Shown here: in pieces, positions 1-8,518 of the stretch
How the letters are laid out: each line of letters opens with the position of its first letter
Position numbering within the stretch: position 1 is the stretch's first letter
NCBI RefSeq assembly: GCF_014489495.1
Contig: NZ_CP060780.1
Location: 1,995,001 to 2,059,000, forward strand
Direction of reading: 5' to 3'
From: Sphingomonas daechungensis
Lineage (GTDB): Bacteria > Pseudomonadota > Alphaproteobacteria > Sphingomonadales > Sphingomonadaceae
Length of the DNA stretch: 64,000 bases
Made by a program: the position numbers and the translations under genes
The notes under the pieces: model-generated
Seen by the model: the letters and a program-made list of their open reading frames with translations, nothing else
The model's database searches: none
Told to the model about the DNA's origin: nothing

Positions 1-1
1 A

Positions 2-697
2 TTGATCGAGCACCAGGCCCAAATCGGCCGGGTCCAGGATCATCACGCGTTGATCGAGCTGGCCCGCAAGCTCGACCTTCCGTCGGCGCAATACTGGCTC
101 GCTCACAATGGACAGTATGGCGCCGTTGTCGATGCGGTCGATCGCTATCCTGTCCCGCGCTGGATGCCGCGTAATGGCTGGCGCATCGACCCGGCCCTCG
201 CACTCGCACACATGCGGCAGGAATCGAACTTCCGCACCGACGTGGTCAGCCCCGCCGGCGCCGTTGGCCTGATGCAGGTCCTGCCGACGACCGCCAATGC
301 CATGGCCCGGCGCAACGGCTACGATGCCGGGAGCCTCTACGACCCGACCGCGAACATCGAATACGGCCAGAGCTTCATTGAAGCGATGCGGTCGTCTTCA
401 GCCACCCAGGGCCAGCTTCCGAAGATTATCGCTGCCTATAACGCCGGACCGCTGCCCGTAGCGCGCTGGGCCTATATGGCTCCCGCCGACCCGCTGCTTT
501 GGATTGAATCCATCCCCTACTGGGAGACCCGCTACTACGTTCCGGCAGTTCTTCGAAACCTGTGGGTTTACCAAGGGATAGCGGGCGCAGAGACGCCGAC
601 GCTCGACGCACTGGTCCAGCATCGCTGGCCGGCCTTTCCGACCGCCAAGACCAATCTGGCCGCCGCTTCTGAACTCCGGTCCGCCGGCGAACCCTGA
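2..697 (+). CDS. Lytic murein transglycosylase, C-terminal part (5' end outside window)
   Basis: Cleaves the glycan strands of peptidoglycan in the periplasm. The readable part, about 231 residues, holds a goose-lysozyme-like SLT domain. The catalytic glutamate lies in MRQESNF, followed by the family motifs AGAVGLMQVLP and AYNAGP, then a tyrosine-rich tail (YWETRYYVPAVLRN) typical of Slt70-type enzymes. The helical superhelix expected in front is cut off by the window start, so the first in-frame codon here is not the real start. The radical SAM gene follows 45 bases downstream on the same strand. The family call is firm; the exact subfamily is not decidable from this fragment. Confidence 0.88.
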   Translation: MIEHQAQIGRVQDHHALIELARKLDLPSAQYWLAHNGQYGAVVDAVDRYPVPRWMPRNGWRIDPALALAHMRQESNFRTDVVSPAGAVGLMQVLPTTANAMARRNGYDAGSLYDPTANIEYGQSFIEAMRSSSATQGQLPKIIAAYNAGPLPVARWAYMAPADPLLWIESIPYWETRYYVPAVLRNLWVYQGIAGAETPTLDALVQHRWPAFPTAKTNLAAASELRSAGEP

Positions 698-742
698 GTC
701 TTTGTTCTTGTTTCGTTCTGGCGTGCGGCGTAATTTCGCGAC

Positions 743-1813
743 ATGCCAATCGAGTCGATCAAGGGGCGCGGAGCGACGCGCAATCCAATCCCGACGCGCT
801 TCAATCTCCAGAAGCGGCTGACGGAAGGAGAATGGCTGGATTCGGTTGAGGCGTTAGACGGCGTGCCGAAGCGACGGACGACGGTCACGATCGAACATCC
901 CAAGTCTATCCTGAACCGCAACAAGTCGCCCGACATCGGTTTCGACCGATCGGTCAACGCCTATCGGGGCTGCGAGCACGGCTGCATCTACTGCTTCGCG
1001 AGGCCGACGCACGCCTTTCACGACCTCTCGCCTGGCGTAGATTTCGAATCCCGGCTGTTCGCCAAGCCCAATGCAGCGCAGCTTCTTCATGCGGCCTTGT
1101 CGCGGTCCGGATACGACTGCGCTCCAATCGCGATGGGGACGAACACCGACCCCTATCAGCCAATCGAGGAACGATGGCGAATCACCCGAGCGCTCATCGA
1201 GTTGCTGGTCGAGACGCGGCACCCCTTCTCCATCACTACCAAGTCCGACCGGGTGCTGCGGGACCTGGACCTGCTGAAGCCCGCGGGTGAGCTTGGGATC
1301 GTGTCCGTGGCGCTGTCCGTGACGTCACTCGACCCAAAGACGGCTCGGGCGCTGGAGCCGAGGGCCCCCGCTCCACACCGGCGCGTTGCCGCGATCAAGG
1401 CGCTCAACGATGCGGGCGTTCCTTGCCACATCGCCATCGCCCCGGTCGTGCCCCAGATCACCGACCACGAGATGGAAGCTCTAGTCGAGGCCGGAGCGAA
1501 GGCCGGAGCTCGCGGCGGCTTCTACCTCCCGGTCCGTCTCCCCCACGAGGTGGCACCCCTCTTCCGTGCTTGGCTCGACGAGCATTTTCCCGACCGTGCA
1601 GGGAAGGTCATGGCAACCATCCAGTCCCTTCGCGGAGGACGGGACAACGATCCCAATTTCTTCAGCCGAATGCAGGGTCAGGGTCCATGGGCCGATCTCC
1701 TGCGGACGCGCTTCGAGAAAGCCGCGAAGAAATACGGCCTGCCGCAGTCCAGGTTCGGGCTCCGGCGCGACCTTTTCCAACCACCGCAGGGCAATCAACT
1801 GAGGCTGCTTTGA
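743..1813 (+). CDS. PA0069-type radical SAM protein (spore photoproduct lyase-like)
   Basis: Predicted radical S-adenosylmethionine enzyme of 356 residues. The [4Fe-4S] cluster motif is visible near residue 75 as GCEHGCIYCFARPTH (CxxxCxxC). The surrounding sequence (YRGCEHGCIYC, MGTNTDPYQPIE, then a TKSDRVLRDLDLL segment) matches the PA0069/Rv2578c group of SplB-related proteins. The substrate of this group is not known to me. Start ATG 743 gives the usual family length. No frame break is seen. It may be cotranscribed with the transglycosylase gene upstream. Confidence 0.85.
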   Translation: MPIESIKGRGATRNPIPTRFNLQKRLTEGEWLDSVEALDGVPKRRTTVTIEHPKSILNRNKSPDIGFDRSVNAYRGCEHGCIYCFARPTHAFHDLSPGVDFESRLFAKPNAAQLLHAALSRSGYDCAPIAMGTNTDPYQPIEERWRITRALIELLVETRHPFSITTKSDRVLRDLDLLKPAGELGIVSVALSVTSLDPKTARALEPRAPAPHRRVAAIKALNDAGVPCHIAIAPVVPQITDHEMEALVEAGAKAGARGGFYLPVRLPHEVAPLFRAWLDEHFPDRAGKVMATIQSLRGGRDNDPNFFSRMQGQGPWADLLRTRFEKAAKKYGLPQSRFGLRRDLFQPPQGNQLRLL

Positions 1814-1882
1814 TGGATTTGGGCGCGCTTTTTATCGAACGCCGGGGTGACTTCGCCCGGCTCCCTGCCCTACGCAATGCCC

Positions 1883-3252
1883 ATGCGTAATCCGTTCATT
1901 GCCGCGCTTCTGCTCGCGACTGCCGCTCCAGCTTTGTCTCAGGCTGTGCCTCCCCAAGTCTCCGGCCTCCGCGATGCCGCGTTGAAGGACGACTATGCCT
2001 GGGACATCGTTGAAGGTCTGACGACCGAGGTGGGCCAGCGAATGGCCGGCACGGAGGCCGAGGCAAGGGCTCGCGATTGGGCGGTCCGCAAGCTCACCGC
2101 AATGGGCTTTTCCAACGTCCGCATCGAGCCGTTCGACATGCCGGTCTGGACCCGTGGCCGGGAGGCGGCGGAAATCCTTGGACCCTTTCCGCAGAAGATG
2201 GTGGTGACAGCGCTCGGCAACAGCGCATCGACGCCGGGCGAAGGGATCACTGGGGAGGTGGTCGGCTTCAATTCCGAGGCGGAGTTCGAAGCGGCACCAG
2301 CCGAGACCGTTCGCGGTAAGATCGTCTTCGTGTCGCACGCCATGCCACGCACGCAGGACGGCTCGAGCTACGGCTATTTCGGCGCACCACGCCGGCAGGG
2401 CCCATCAGTCGCGAGCCGGAAAGGTGCGATCGCAATCATCGTTCGCTCGATCGGTACCGACTATCACCGCAACCCGCATGCCGGCGTCCAGCGGTTTGAA
2501 GACGGAGTGAAGCCCATTCCCGCCGGAGCGCTTAGCATCCCTGATGCCGAACAGCTTCAGCGCATCCTGAAGCGCGGCAAGCCGGTCACCATGCGGCTGA
2601 CGCTTGTCTCGCAGGTCACTCAAGGCAAATCCGGAAACGTTATCGCCGAAGTCCCGGGGCGCGATTCCAAGGCCCCATTCTCTTGGTTGGCGGCCATCTC
2701 GACAGCTGGGATCTCGGAACCGGGGCAATCGACGATGCGTCCGGCGTCGCAATCACCACGGCTGCCGCGAAGCGGATCATGGATGCTGGCAAGCCGTTGC
2801 GCACCATCCGCGTCGTCTGGTTCGGTGCGGAGGAGGTCGGCCTGTTCGGCGGCTTCGATTATCAGAAGAAGCACGGCAGCGAGCCGCACTATGCGATCGC
2901 CGAAAGCGATTTCGGCGCCGACCGCATCTGGAAGGTGGACAGCAAGCTCGGCAAGGACCGTGAAGCGGAGGGCAAGGCGCTTCAGCTGGCCTTGTCTCCG
3001 CTGGGCATCGTCCCGGGCTCACTCGACAAGGCGGATGGCTCCGACATCGAGCCCTTGCTCAATGCAGGGATGCCGGGTGTCGGCCTCAGCCAGGACGGCA
3101 CGCATTACTTCGATCTTCATCACACGCCTGATGACACGCTGGACAAGATTGATCCCGAGGCGCTCCGCCAGAATGTCGCGGCTTACACTGCGATGCTGGC
3201 AACGCTCTCCGGCGGAATTGAGCCGGAGCCGAAACGGGGCAAACGGCGTTGA
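1883..3252 (+). CDS. Secreted M28-family zinc peptidase (frame break at 2673-2676)
   Basis: Exported aminopeptidase or carboxypeptidase-like enzyme, 456 residues after repair. A signal peptide begins MRNPFIAALLLATAAPALSQ; an in-frame ATG at 1877 is an alternative start. A PA-like insert precedes the catalytic part. Zinc ligands of family M28 are visible: His and Asp in GGHLDSWDLGTGAIDD, the Glu pair in WFGAEEVG, Asp in AESDFGAD, and His in HHTPDDTLD near the end. The reading frame changes at the CCCC run 2673-2676; adding one C gives DSKAPILLVGGHLD and restores the metal site. I read this as a sequencing deletion. The small lipoprotein gene follows 21 bases downstream. Confidence 0.85.
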
Positions 3253-3273
3253 GACCCTGAAAGGGAGGATCCC

Positions 3274-3537
3274 ATGCGAATTCTGTTTGCAATACCGCTT
3301 CTTCTGCTCGGCGCCTGCCAGGTCAGCAAGGATGACAACTCGACCACCGTTTCGTTCAACCAGGATGTGGCCGAGAACACCGCGGCGGACATCGGCAACA
3401 CGGCCGAAAACATCGGCGGGATGATCGCCAATGACGTCGACCAAGCCGCTGACAAAGTCCAGAACAAGGTCGGGAACGTCGATGTCGACGTCAATGTCAG
3501 CCGCGATAACGACGGCCACGACGGCAATCATCAATAG
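3274..3537 (+). CDS. Small hypothetical lipoprotein
   Basis: 87-residue protein with a lipoprotein signal (MRILFAIPLLLLGACQ, lipobox LGAC, Cys14), so probably anchored in the outer or inner membrane. The rest is acidic and low in complexity, with repeated N-x-A/D-x-x-x-N spacing and an Asp/His-rich tail. A GGGAGG ribosome site lies about 6 bases before the ATG. I do not recognise a family. Its close spacing to the M28 gene suggests co-expression. Confidence 0.7.
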   Translation: MRILFAIPLLLLGACQVSKDDNSTTVSFNQDVAENTAADIGNTAENIGGMIANDVDQAADKVQNKVGNVDVDVNVSRDNDGHDGNHQ

Positions 3538-3580
3538 CGAGGTTGTCCCTGCGCGACCCTTCGTCTAGCAGGCCCGCCGT

Positions 3581-3657
<77 letters not shown>

Positions 3658-3659
3658 CT

Positions 3660-4553
3660 TCAACGCTTGCGGCGACGCTCCTCAGTCCTCGACCAAGGGC
3701 AGGCGATGCCTGTAACGCCCGCAGAGAAAGCGAAGACGGACCCCGCGAGCGGTTGCTGGTCCAGTTGCTCGGGCTTGAGCAGATGCGTTGCCGTCGTCGC
3801 GAAAGCCGTCCGAAGATCGGCTCCCCCAAACGCGATCTTGGTAATGTTCGCGACCGGGAATCGAACTCGCTCAAGCAATTCGCCGGCGGGCGAATAGCGC
3901 CGCGTTTCCCACCCCGCGAACAGGCTGATCCATATGCAGCCTTCACTGTCGACAGTCGGGCCGTCCGGGTGGCCCTCGGAAGGGTCGATCCGGACGACCA
4001 GCTGCGATGGGCCCAGCTGCCCATCTCCCCAGATCTCGCAGGCCGAAATGGTGCCGCCCAGCGTATCGACCCAGTAAAGCATCTTGCCGTCAGGAGAGAT
4101 CGCGGGTCCGTTGGTGATCGAGATGTTGGCCACGTTCGTCCGCATCAACTTGCCGCGGTAGTAGCAGTAGAAGGCACCAGTCTTCGATCGCTCGGTATCG
4201 TCCATCGTCCCGAACCATAGGCGCCCAACCGGGTCGACCACACCATCGTTCAACCGATTGTCCGGCATGTCCGGTTCGACCGCAACCAGAAGGCTGAACG
4301 TGCCCTTCTTCGGATCGAAGTGGTGCAGGCCGCCTTGCAAGCCGGCGATGAAGCCTCCGCCCTTCGCAGGAAGAACGAAACCCACCTGGGCAGGCGCTTC
4401 CCAGCTTTGCTGATCGCCACTTTCCGGATCGACGCGGTGGACTTGCCGCTTCTTGATGTCGACAAACCAGAGAGCCTGGTCTCGCTCGACCCAGACGGGA
4501 CCTTCTCCCAGCGCGGCCCCTATTTCCCAAACCAGATGCGCTTGGCGGCTCAT
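3660..4553 (-). CDS. SMP-30/gluconolactonase family protein
   Basis: Metal-dependent lactonase of the six-bladed SMP-30 fold, 297 residues; likely hydrolyses a sugar lactone in the cytoplasm. Metal-site residues of the family are present: Glu in GEGPVW (about residue 18), the Asn of RLNDG, the Asn of ITNGPA, and the Asp of HPDGPTVDS. The start is supported by an AGGGGAG site a few bases before the ATG. It is the third gene of a minus-strand cluster with an MFS transporter and glucokinase, which points to uptake and breakdown of glucose or a related sugar. The exact lactone cannot be told from sequence. Confidence 0.85.
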   Translation of the reverse strand: MSRQAHLVWEIGAALGEGPVWVERDQALWFVDIKKRQVHRVDPESGDQQSWEAPAQVGFVLPAKGGGFIAGLQGGLHHFDPKKGTFSLLVAVEPDMPDNRLNDGVVDPVGRLWFGTMDDTERSKTGAFYCYYRGKLMRTNVANISITNGPAISPDGKMLYWVDTLGGTISACEIWGDGQLGPSQLVVRIDPSEGHPDGPTVDSEGCIWISLFAGWETRRYSPAGELLERVRFPVANITKIAFGGADLRTAFATTATHLLKPEQLDQQPLAGSVFAFSAGVTGIACPWSRTEERRRKR

Positions 4554-4611
4554 CGACGGCTCCCCTGCATCCCCTCCGGACTATTCTGCCGGAAAGCGTC
4601 CAAACAGATCG

Positions 4612-6198
4612 TTACACTCCCGTCGCGGCAAACGTGTGCCCGTCGGGATCGAGGTCGCGCAAATCCCGACCGCGCGTCTCCTTGCCGAACACGGCCACCA
4701 GGATCAGCGCCAGGATCGTGGGAACGATAATGATCAGCGAGACGACGTCCAGAGGCGGCACCAGCGCCAGGATGGCCAGGAACTGGGCAATCATCCCGCC
4801 CGCCTTGGTGCAAGCGGCCACGGTCCCGGTCGTCCGACCGCGGATTCTCAAAGGGAAGCTCTCCGCCGCGTACGGAAGCAGCATCGCCACCAGTCCGTTC
4901 GTTCCGACGATGAGCAAGGCGACGGGAAATACCGGGCTTCCCTGCCCCGTGAATTCGAGCCACAAAACGCCGGCTAGTCCGAGCAATGTCACTCCGATCG
5001 AGCCGACAACGGACCACTTCGTGCTCCAGCGGCTGTAGAAATAGGCGACCAGGAACACGGTCGGAAAGGCGATAAGCGCCGATTCAGCAAGCAGTCTGCT
5101 GGTGAGCTCCATGCTGTAGCCGCGTGCGACAAGGTCGGCCGGGAGCCAGAGCAGCAATCCGAAGTTGACCAGGCCGTAGCAAACTGCCGCGAGGCTGAGC
5201 GCGAACAGCTTCCCGAAGAAGGCACGGCCGGTGAGCGCGACGGACGATCCCTTGGCCAGGGCAACCGTCTCGGCCGCGCGGGTCGAGCGGGCTTCTGACC
5301 CGAAGCGCGCCATGACTTGCCGCGCTTCTTCCCGGCGCCCGCGCGCGAGCAGGAACTTCGCCGACTCGGGAATGAAGGCGCCAAGGAGTACGAGAGAAAG
5401 GCCGGTTGGCAGGTTCAGCAGCCACAGGATTCGCCAGCCGAAGTAAGGCTGGAGAAGCGCCGAGAACCCGCTCGCCGCGAAATATCCGCCAACGGCACCA
5501 AGGCCACCCACCAGCACCAGGCTCCATCCGCGATGCTTGCTCGGCATCATCTCGGCCAGCAGTGCGTAGGTCACCGGCAGCATTCCGCCTGCGGCCGCGC
5601 CCATCAGAAAACACATACCGATGTTCCAGTAGAGCGATGGCATCGCTCCGCAGATCGACGTGCCGACAAACATCACGGCCGACAGCAGGATGGAGGCCTT
5701 GCGGCCGTAGATGTCGGCGATGACGCCCCACACGACCGAGCCGACGACCGTACCGCTCAACGCGAAGAACGGAACCAGCGACGCCGTCGCTTTGGGAACG
5801 TCATATTCCTTGACCATGCCGGGGATAGTGAAGCCGAGGCTGGCCGGCTTCATGATGTCGATGATCAGAGCGATCACCAGAACGCCCATCAGCATCCAGT
5901 GCGCCCTCGACAGCGGCGCATCCTCGGGCGGAGAGACGACGATGTCCTGCGACGCCGACAGGATGCCTGATACATTCTTCGGAAGCAGGCCGTAAGCGGC
6001 GACGGCAATGCCCGCCACGATCAGGAACATGCCGAAGATCATGTCGCTGCCCATCGGCATGCCCACGAGCATGAAGTGCATGTTCCGGCCCATCCAGAAC
6101 ATCGGGGCATGAAGCAGGACGCCAGCGGTGACGGCGATTACGCCTATGATGAAGGCAATCAGACCTCGGCGGTCGGAAAGCGTGCTGGTGCTCAACAT
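4612..6198 (-). CDS. MFS sugar transporter with an extra N-terminal membrane pair
   Basis: Inner-membrane carrier of the major facilitator superfamily, 528 residues. The core starts near residue 100 (SRAHWMLMGVLVIALIIDIMK) and carries the MFS signature GVIADIYGRKAS between helices 2 and 3. In front sit about 75 residues with two further hydrophobic segments (FIIGVIAVTAGVLLHA and MIFGMFLIVAGIAVAAYGLL), so 14 membrane spans are likely instead of 12. The start overlaps the glucokinase stop by one base (TGATG), implying translational coupling and a role in import of a hexose. Substrate is inferred from the neighbours only. Confidence 0.82.
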   Translation of the reverse strand: MLSTSTLSDRRGLIAFIIGVIAVTAGVLLHAPMFWMGRNMHFMLVGMPMGSDMIFGMFLIVAGIAVAAYGLLPKNVSGILSASQDIVVSPPEDAPLSRAHWMLMGVLVIALIIDIMKPASLGFTIPGMVKEYDVPKATASLVPFFALSGTVVGSVVWGVIADIYGRKASILLSAVMFVGTSICGAMPSLYWNIGMCFLMGAAAGGMLPVTYALLAEMMPSKHRGWSLVLVGGLGAVGGYFAASGFSALLQPYFGWRILWLLNLPTGLSLVLLGAFIPESAKFLLARGRREEARQVMARFGSEARSTRAAETVALAKGSSVALTGRAFFGKLFALSLAAVCYGLVNFGLLLWLPADLVARGYSMELTSRLLAESALIAFPTVFLVAYFYSRWSTKWSVVGSIGVTLLGLAGVLWLEFTGQGSPVFPVALLIVGTNGLVAMLLPYAAESFPLRIRGRTTGTVAACTKAGGMIAQFLAILALVPPLDVVSLIIIVPTILALILVAVFGKETRGRDLRDLDPDGHTFAATGV

Positions 6199-7184
6199 CA
6201 GCGCTCGGATTCGATCACACCATGGTTGCTTGCGAACGCCTCGGCTGCACCGAACAAGCCCGGTTGCGGGTGGACGATAACCTTGACCGGCATTTCGTCC
6301 ATCATCCGCTCGAATCTGCCCTTCGCAATGAAGCGGTCACGAAAACCGGAACGCGGCAAAAAATCAACCAGTCGCAAGCCCAGCCCGCCGGCGAGCACGA
6401 CTGCATGTGCTCCCTGCGCCAGCGCATAATCTCCGGCCGCGGCTCCGAAGGCCAGGCACAGGCGGTCCAGCGCAGCTGCGGCGAGCGTGTCGGTGCCCGC
6501 AAGGGCTGCGGTCCACAGGTCCTTCTCGTCGCGCAGCGTGTACGGTCTCTTCTCGATCGTGCCGAGCGCTTCGTAGATGTTGAGAAGGCCGCGGCCCGAA
6601 ACCAGCCGCTCGACCGACACCCGGCGATAATTCGCACGAAGGTGATCGAGGATCTTGTCCTCGAGCGGATCGAGAGGCGCGAAGTCGATGTGGCCGCCTT
6701 CGGTCGCAATGACGTCATAGCCGTCCGCACGTTTGAGGAGGCTGGCCACGCCGAGCCCCGTGCCGGGGCCGACGATTGAGATCACGCCGGTCGTGGGCAG
6801 ATCGGCCTCTGGCCCGCAAATGTGCCGGTAAGCCGACCCATCCAGACCGGCGACCGCATAGGCAATCGCCGCGAAGTCATTGACGATGACGAAGCGCTCG
6901 ACGCCGAGCCGCTCGTGCATCAACGCTGGCCGAATCACCCAGGGATTGTTGGTCAGCTTCAAGACTTCGCCGCCGACCGGGCCGGCGAAGGCGATGGAGA
7001 GCTCGTTCGGAAGTGGCTGGTCGATCCGGCGACCGAATTCCTGCCATGCGTGCTGGAAACTTGCGAACTCGCTGGTCTTCACGGTGACCGGCTCACCGAG
7101 ATGAACCACGCGGCCGTCATCGATTGACGCCAGCGCGAAGCGCGCGTGCGTCCCTCCGACATCGGCTGCCGCAATTGTCTTCAT
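6198..7184 (-). CDS. glk: Glucokinase
   Basis: Phosphorylates glucose to glucose-6-phosphate with ATP in the cytoplasm. The 328-residue product has the N-terminal phosphate-binding motif ADVGGTHARFALA, the catalytic-region motif FVIVNDFAAIAYA, GPGTGLGVASL, and the glucose-contact segment ATEGGHIDFAP seen in proteobacterial Glk. It is the first gene of the glk-MFS-SMP-30 cluster. A 7-base inverted repeat sits just upstream of the start and could be an operator. Confidence 0.92.
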   Translation of the reverse strand: MKTIAAADVGGTHARFALASIDDGRVVHLGEPVTVKTSEFASFQHAWQEFGRRIDQPLPNELSIAFAGPVGGEVLKLTNNPWVIRPALMHERLGVERFVIVNDFAAIAYAVAGLDGSAYRHICGPEADLPTTGVISIVGPGTGLGVASLLKRADGYDVIATEGGHIDFAPLDPLEDKILDHLRANYRRVSVERLVSGRGLLNIYEALGTIEKRPYTLRDEKDLWTAALAGTDTLAAAALDRLCLAFGAAAGDYALAQGAHAVVLAGGLGLRLVDFLPRSGFRDRFIAKGRFERMMDEMPVKVIVHPQPGLFGAAEAFASNHGVIESER

Positions 7185-7196
7185 CTACAGTGACTC

Positions 7197-7211
7197 CCCG
7201 TTCCGAACGGG
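7197..7211. promoter_or_regulatory. Inverted repeat upstream of glk (possible operator)
   Basis: CCCGTTC-C-GAACGGG, two perfect 7-base arms around a single base, 12 bases in front of the glk start. The spacing fits a repressor site overlapping the leader. No cognate regulator gene is visible next to the operon, so the role is inference. Confidence 0.4.
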
Positions 7212-7255
7212 TGCCCTAGTAGTAAGCGATCGACAAAGCTGCCAGAGCCGTTCGA

Positions 7256-7630
7256 TCAAGCCGCATCACGGCGATCGTGGTCGGCATCGAACTTCGCCTG
7301 CGCCAGGTGGATCGCCTCCACATTCTCGGTCGCCCAGGTAGCCAGCCCGCAAATGGGCTTCTGCAGCGATCGGCCGAGCTCGGTCAGCTCGTAATCCACG
7401 CGCGGAGGAATCGTCGGAGTGACCGTGCGATTGACCAATCCATCGCGCTCCAGGTTGCGAAGCGTCAGCGTCAGCATGCGCTGCGACACGCTGGGGATTT
7501 CGCGCCGAAGCTCGTTGAACCGCTTCGACCCGTCCCCAAGCGTCTGCACGACAAGCACGGTCCACTTGTCGCCAATGCGCGAAAGCAAGGTGCTGATGGT
7601 CCGGCAAACTGGATTCGAAGGGTCTTTCAT
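7256..7630 (-). CDS. HxlR-family transcriptional regulator
   Basis: Small winged-helix DNA-binding protein, 124 residues, of the HxlR (YodB-like) family. Seen: GDKWTVLVVQTL, RFNELRREIPSVSQRMLTLTLRNLERDGLV and the wing VDYELTELGRSL. A cysteine stands near the N-terminus (NPVC), as in redox- or quinone-sensing relatives. I choose the ATG at 7630 because a GGAGGTG site lies 7 bases upstream; an in-frame ATG at 7681 lacks one. It is divergent from the azoreductase gene; the 129-base gap contains GTTA...TAAC arms (about 7708-7731) that could be its operator. Confidence 0.85.
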   Translation of the reverse strand: MKDPSNPVCRTISTLLSRIGDKWTVLVVQTLGDGSKRFNELRREIPSVSQRMLTLTLRNLERDGLVNRTVTPTIPPRVDYELTELGRSLQKPICGLATWATENVEAIHLAQAKFDADHDRRDAA

Positions 7631-7759
7631 CGGTCGGTCACCTCCATGTTCCCGGCTCACAAATTTGTTCGTCCAAAACAAAAAAGTGCGTTCTTGCGGG
7701 CGATTCTGCTGTAGTTATTTAGGGTGCCTCGGTAACAAATCCATACTTAGGAGGCAATA

Positions 7760-8311
7760 GTGACCATCCTGCATCTCGACGCCAGCATCAACGGCGAAAA
7801 CAGTGCCAGCCGCGCGATCAGCCGTTCGATCGTCGAGCAGTTGAAGGCCGGACAGTGGGGAGCGAACGTGATCTATCGCGACCTGGCCTCCGACCCACTC
7901 CCGCACCTCACGCTCGATGCGTTCGCAAACACCGAGGTTCTCGACGAATTCCTGGCTGCCGACACGATCGTCATCGGCGCCCCGATGTATAACTTCACGC
8001 TGCCGACCCAGCTCAAGGCTTGGATCGACAGGATCATCGTCGCCGGGAAGACTTTCCAGTACACGGCCAGCGGACCTGAGGGCCTCGCCAAGGGCAAGCG
8101 CGTCATCATCGCCCTCGCCCGCGGCGGTTTCTATCATGAAAGCTCGCCGGCTTCGTCGCTCGAGCATCTCGAGACCTATCTGCGCGGCGTGTTCAATTTC
8201 ATTGGCATCGAGCCCGAGTTCGTCGCAGCCGATGGCCTCGCGATCAGCCCCGAGCAGCGGGAAAGCTCGCTGAGCCAGGCCAAGGGAGAAACCCTCCGCC
8301 TCGCAGCCTGA
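7760..8311 (+). CDS. azoR: FMN-dependent NADH-azoreductase / quinone reductase
   Basis: Flavodoxin-fold enzyme of 183 residues that reduces quinones and azo compounds using NADH. Family motifs: HLDASINGENSASRAIS (FMN phosphate loop), GAPMYNFTLPTQLKAWIDR, and FQYTASGPEGLAKGK. The start codon is GTG at 7760 with a strong AGGAGG site 5 bases before it. Divergent pairing with an HxlR regulator matches the YodB-azoreductase arrangement in Bacillus, suggesting induction by electrophiles or quinones; that link is inference. Confidence 0.9.
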   Translation: MTILHLDASINGENSASRAISRSIVEQLKAGQWGANVIYRDLASDPLPHLTLDAFANTEVLDEFLAADTIVIGAPMYNFTLPTQLKAWIDRIIVAGKTFQYTASGPEGLAKGKRVIIALARGGFYHESSPASSLEHLETYLRGVFNFIGIEPEFVAADGLAISPEQRESSLSQAKGETLRLAA

Positions 8312-8398
8312 TTAGGAACGCGGGCGACCTAGTCCGCTCGCAGTTCGAGCCTCGGTCGCAAGTCCCCGCGGCCGGGGCTCGATGCTTGATCAAAGATG

Positions 8399-8473
8399 TG
8401 GTGGGCCCGGAGGGATTCGAACCCCCAACCTAGCCGTTATGAGCGGCCGGCTCTACCGTTGAGCTACAGGCCC
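8399..8473 (-). tRNA. tRNA with CAU anticodon (elongator Met or Ile2)
   Basis: Reverse strand folds as GGGCCTG acceptor, D-arm TAGCTCAACGGTAGAGC, anticodon stem GGCCG/CGGCT with loop CTCATAA (anticodon CAU), T-loop TTCGAAT and encoded CCA. It lacks the unpaired first base of initiator tRNA. The GGGCC...GGCCC acceptor looks more like the TilS-modified Ile2 tRNA than elongator Met, but sequence by eye cannot settle it. Confidence 0.9.
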
Positions 8474-8518
8474 TCACCGGTTGCGATGCGTTAGCGCTCG
8501 GCGCGCGTCCGGCGCAAG

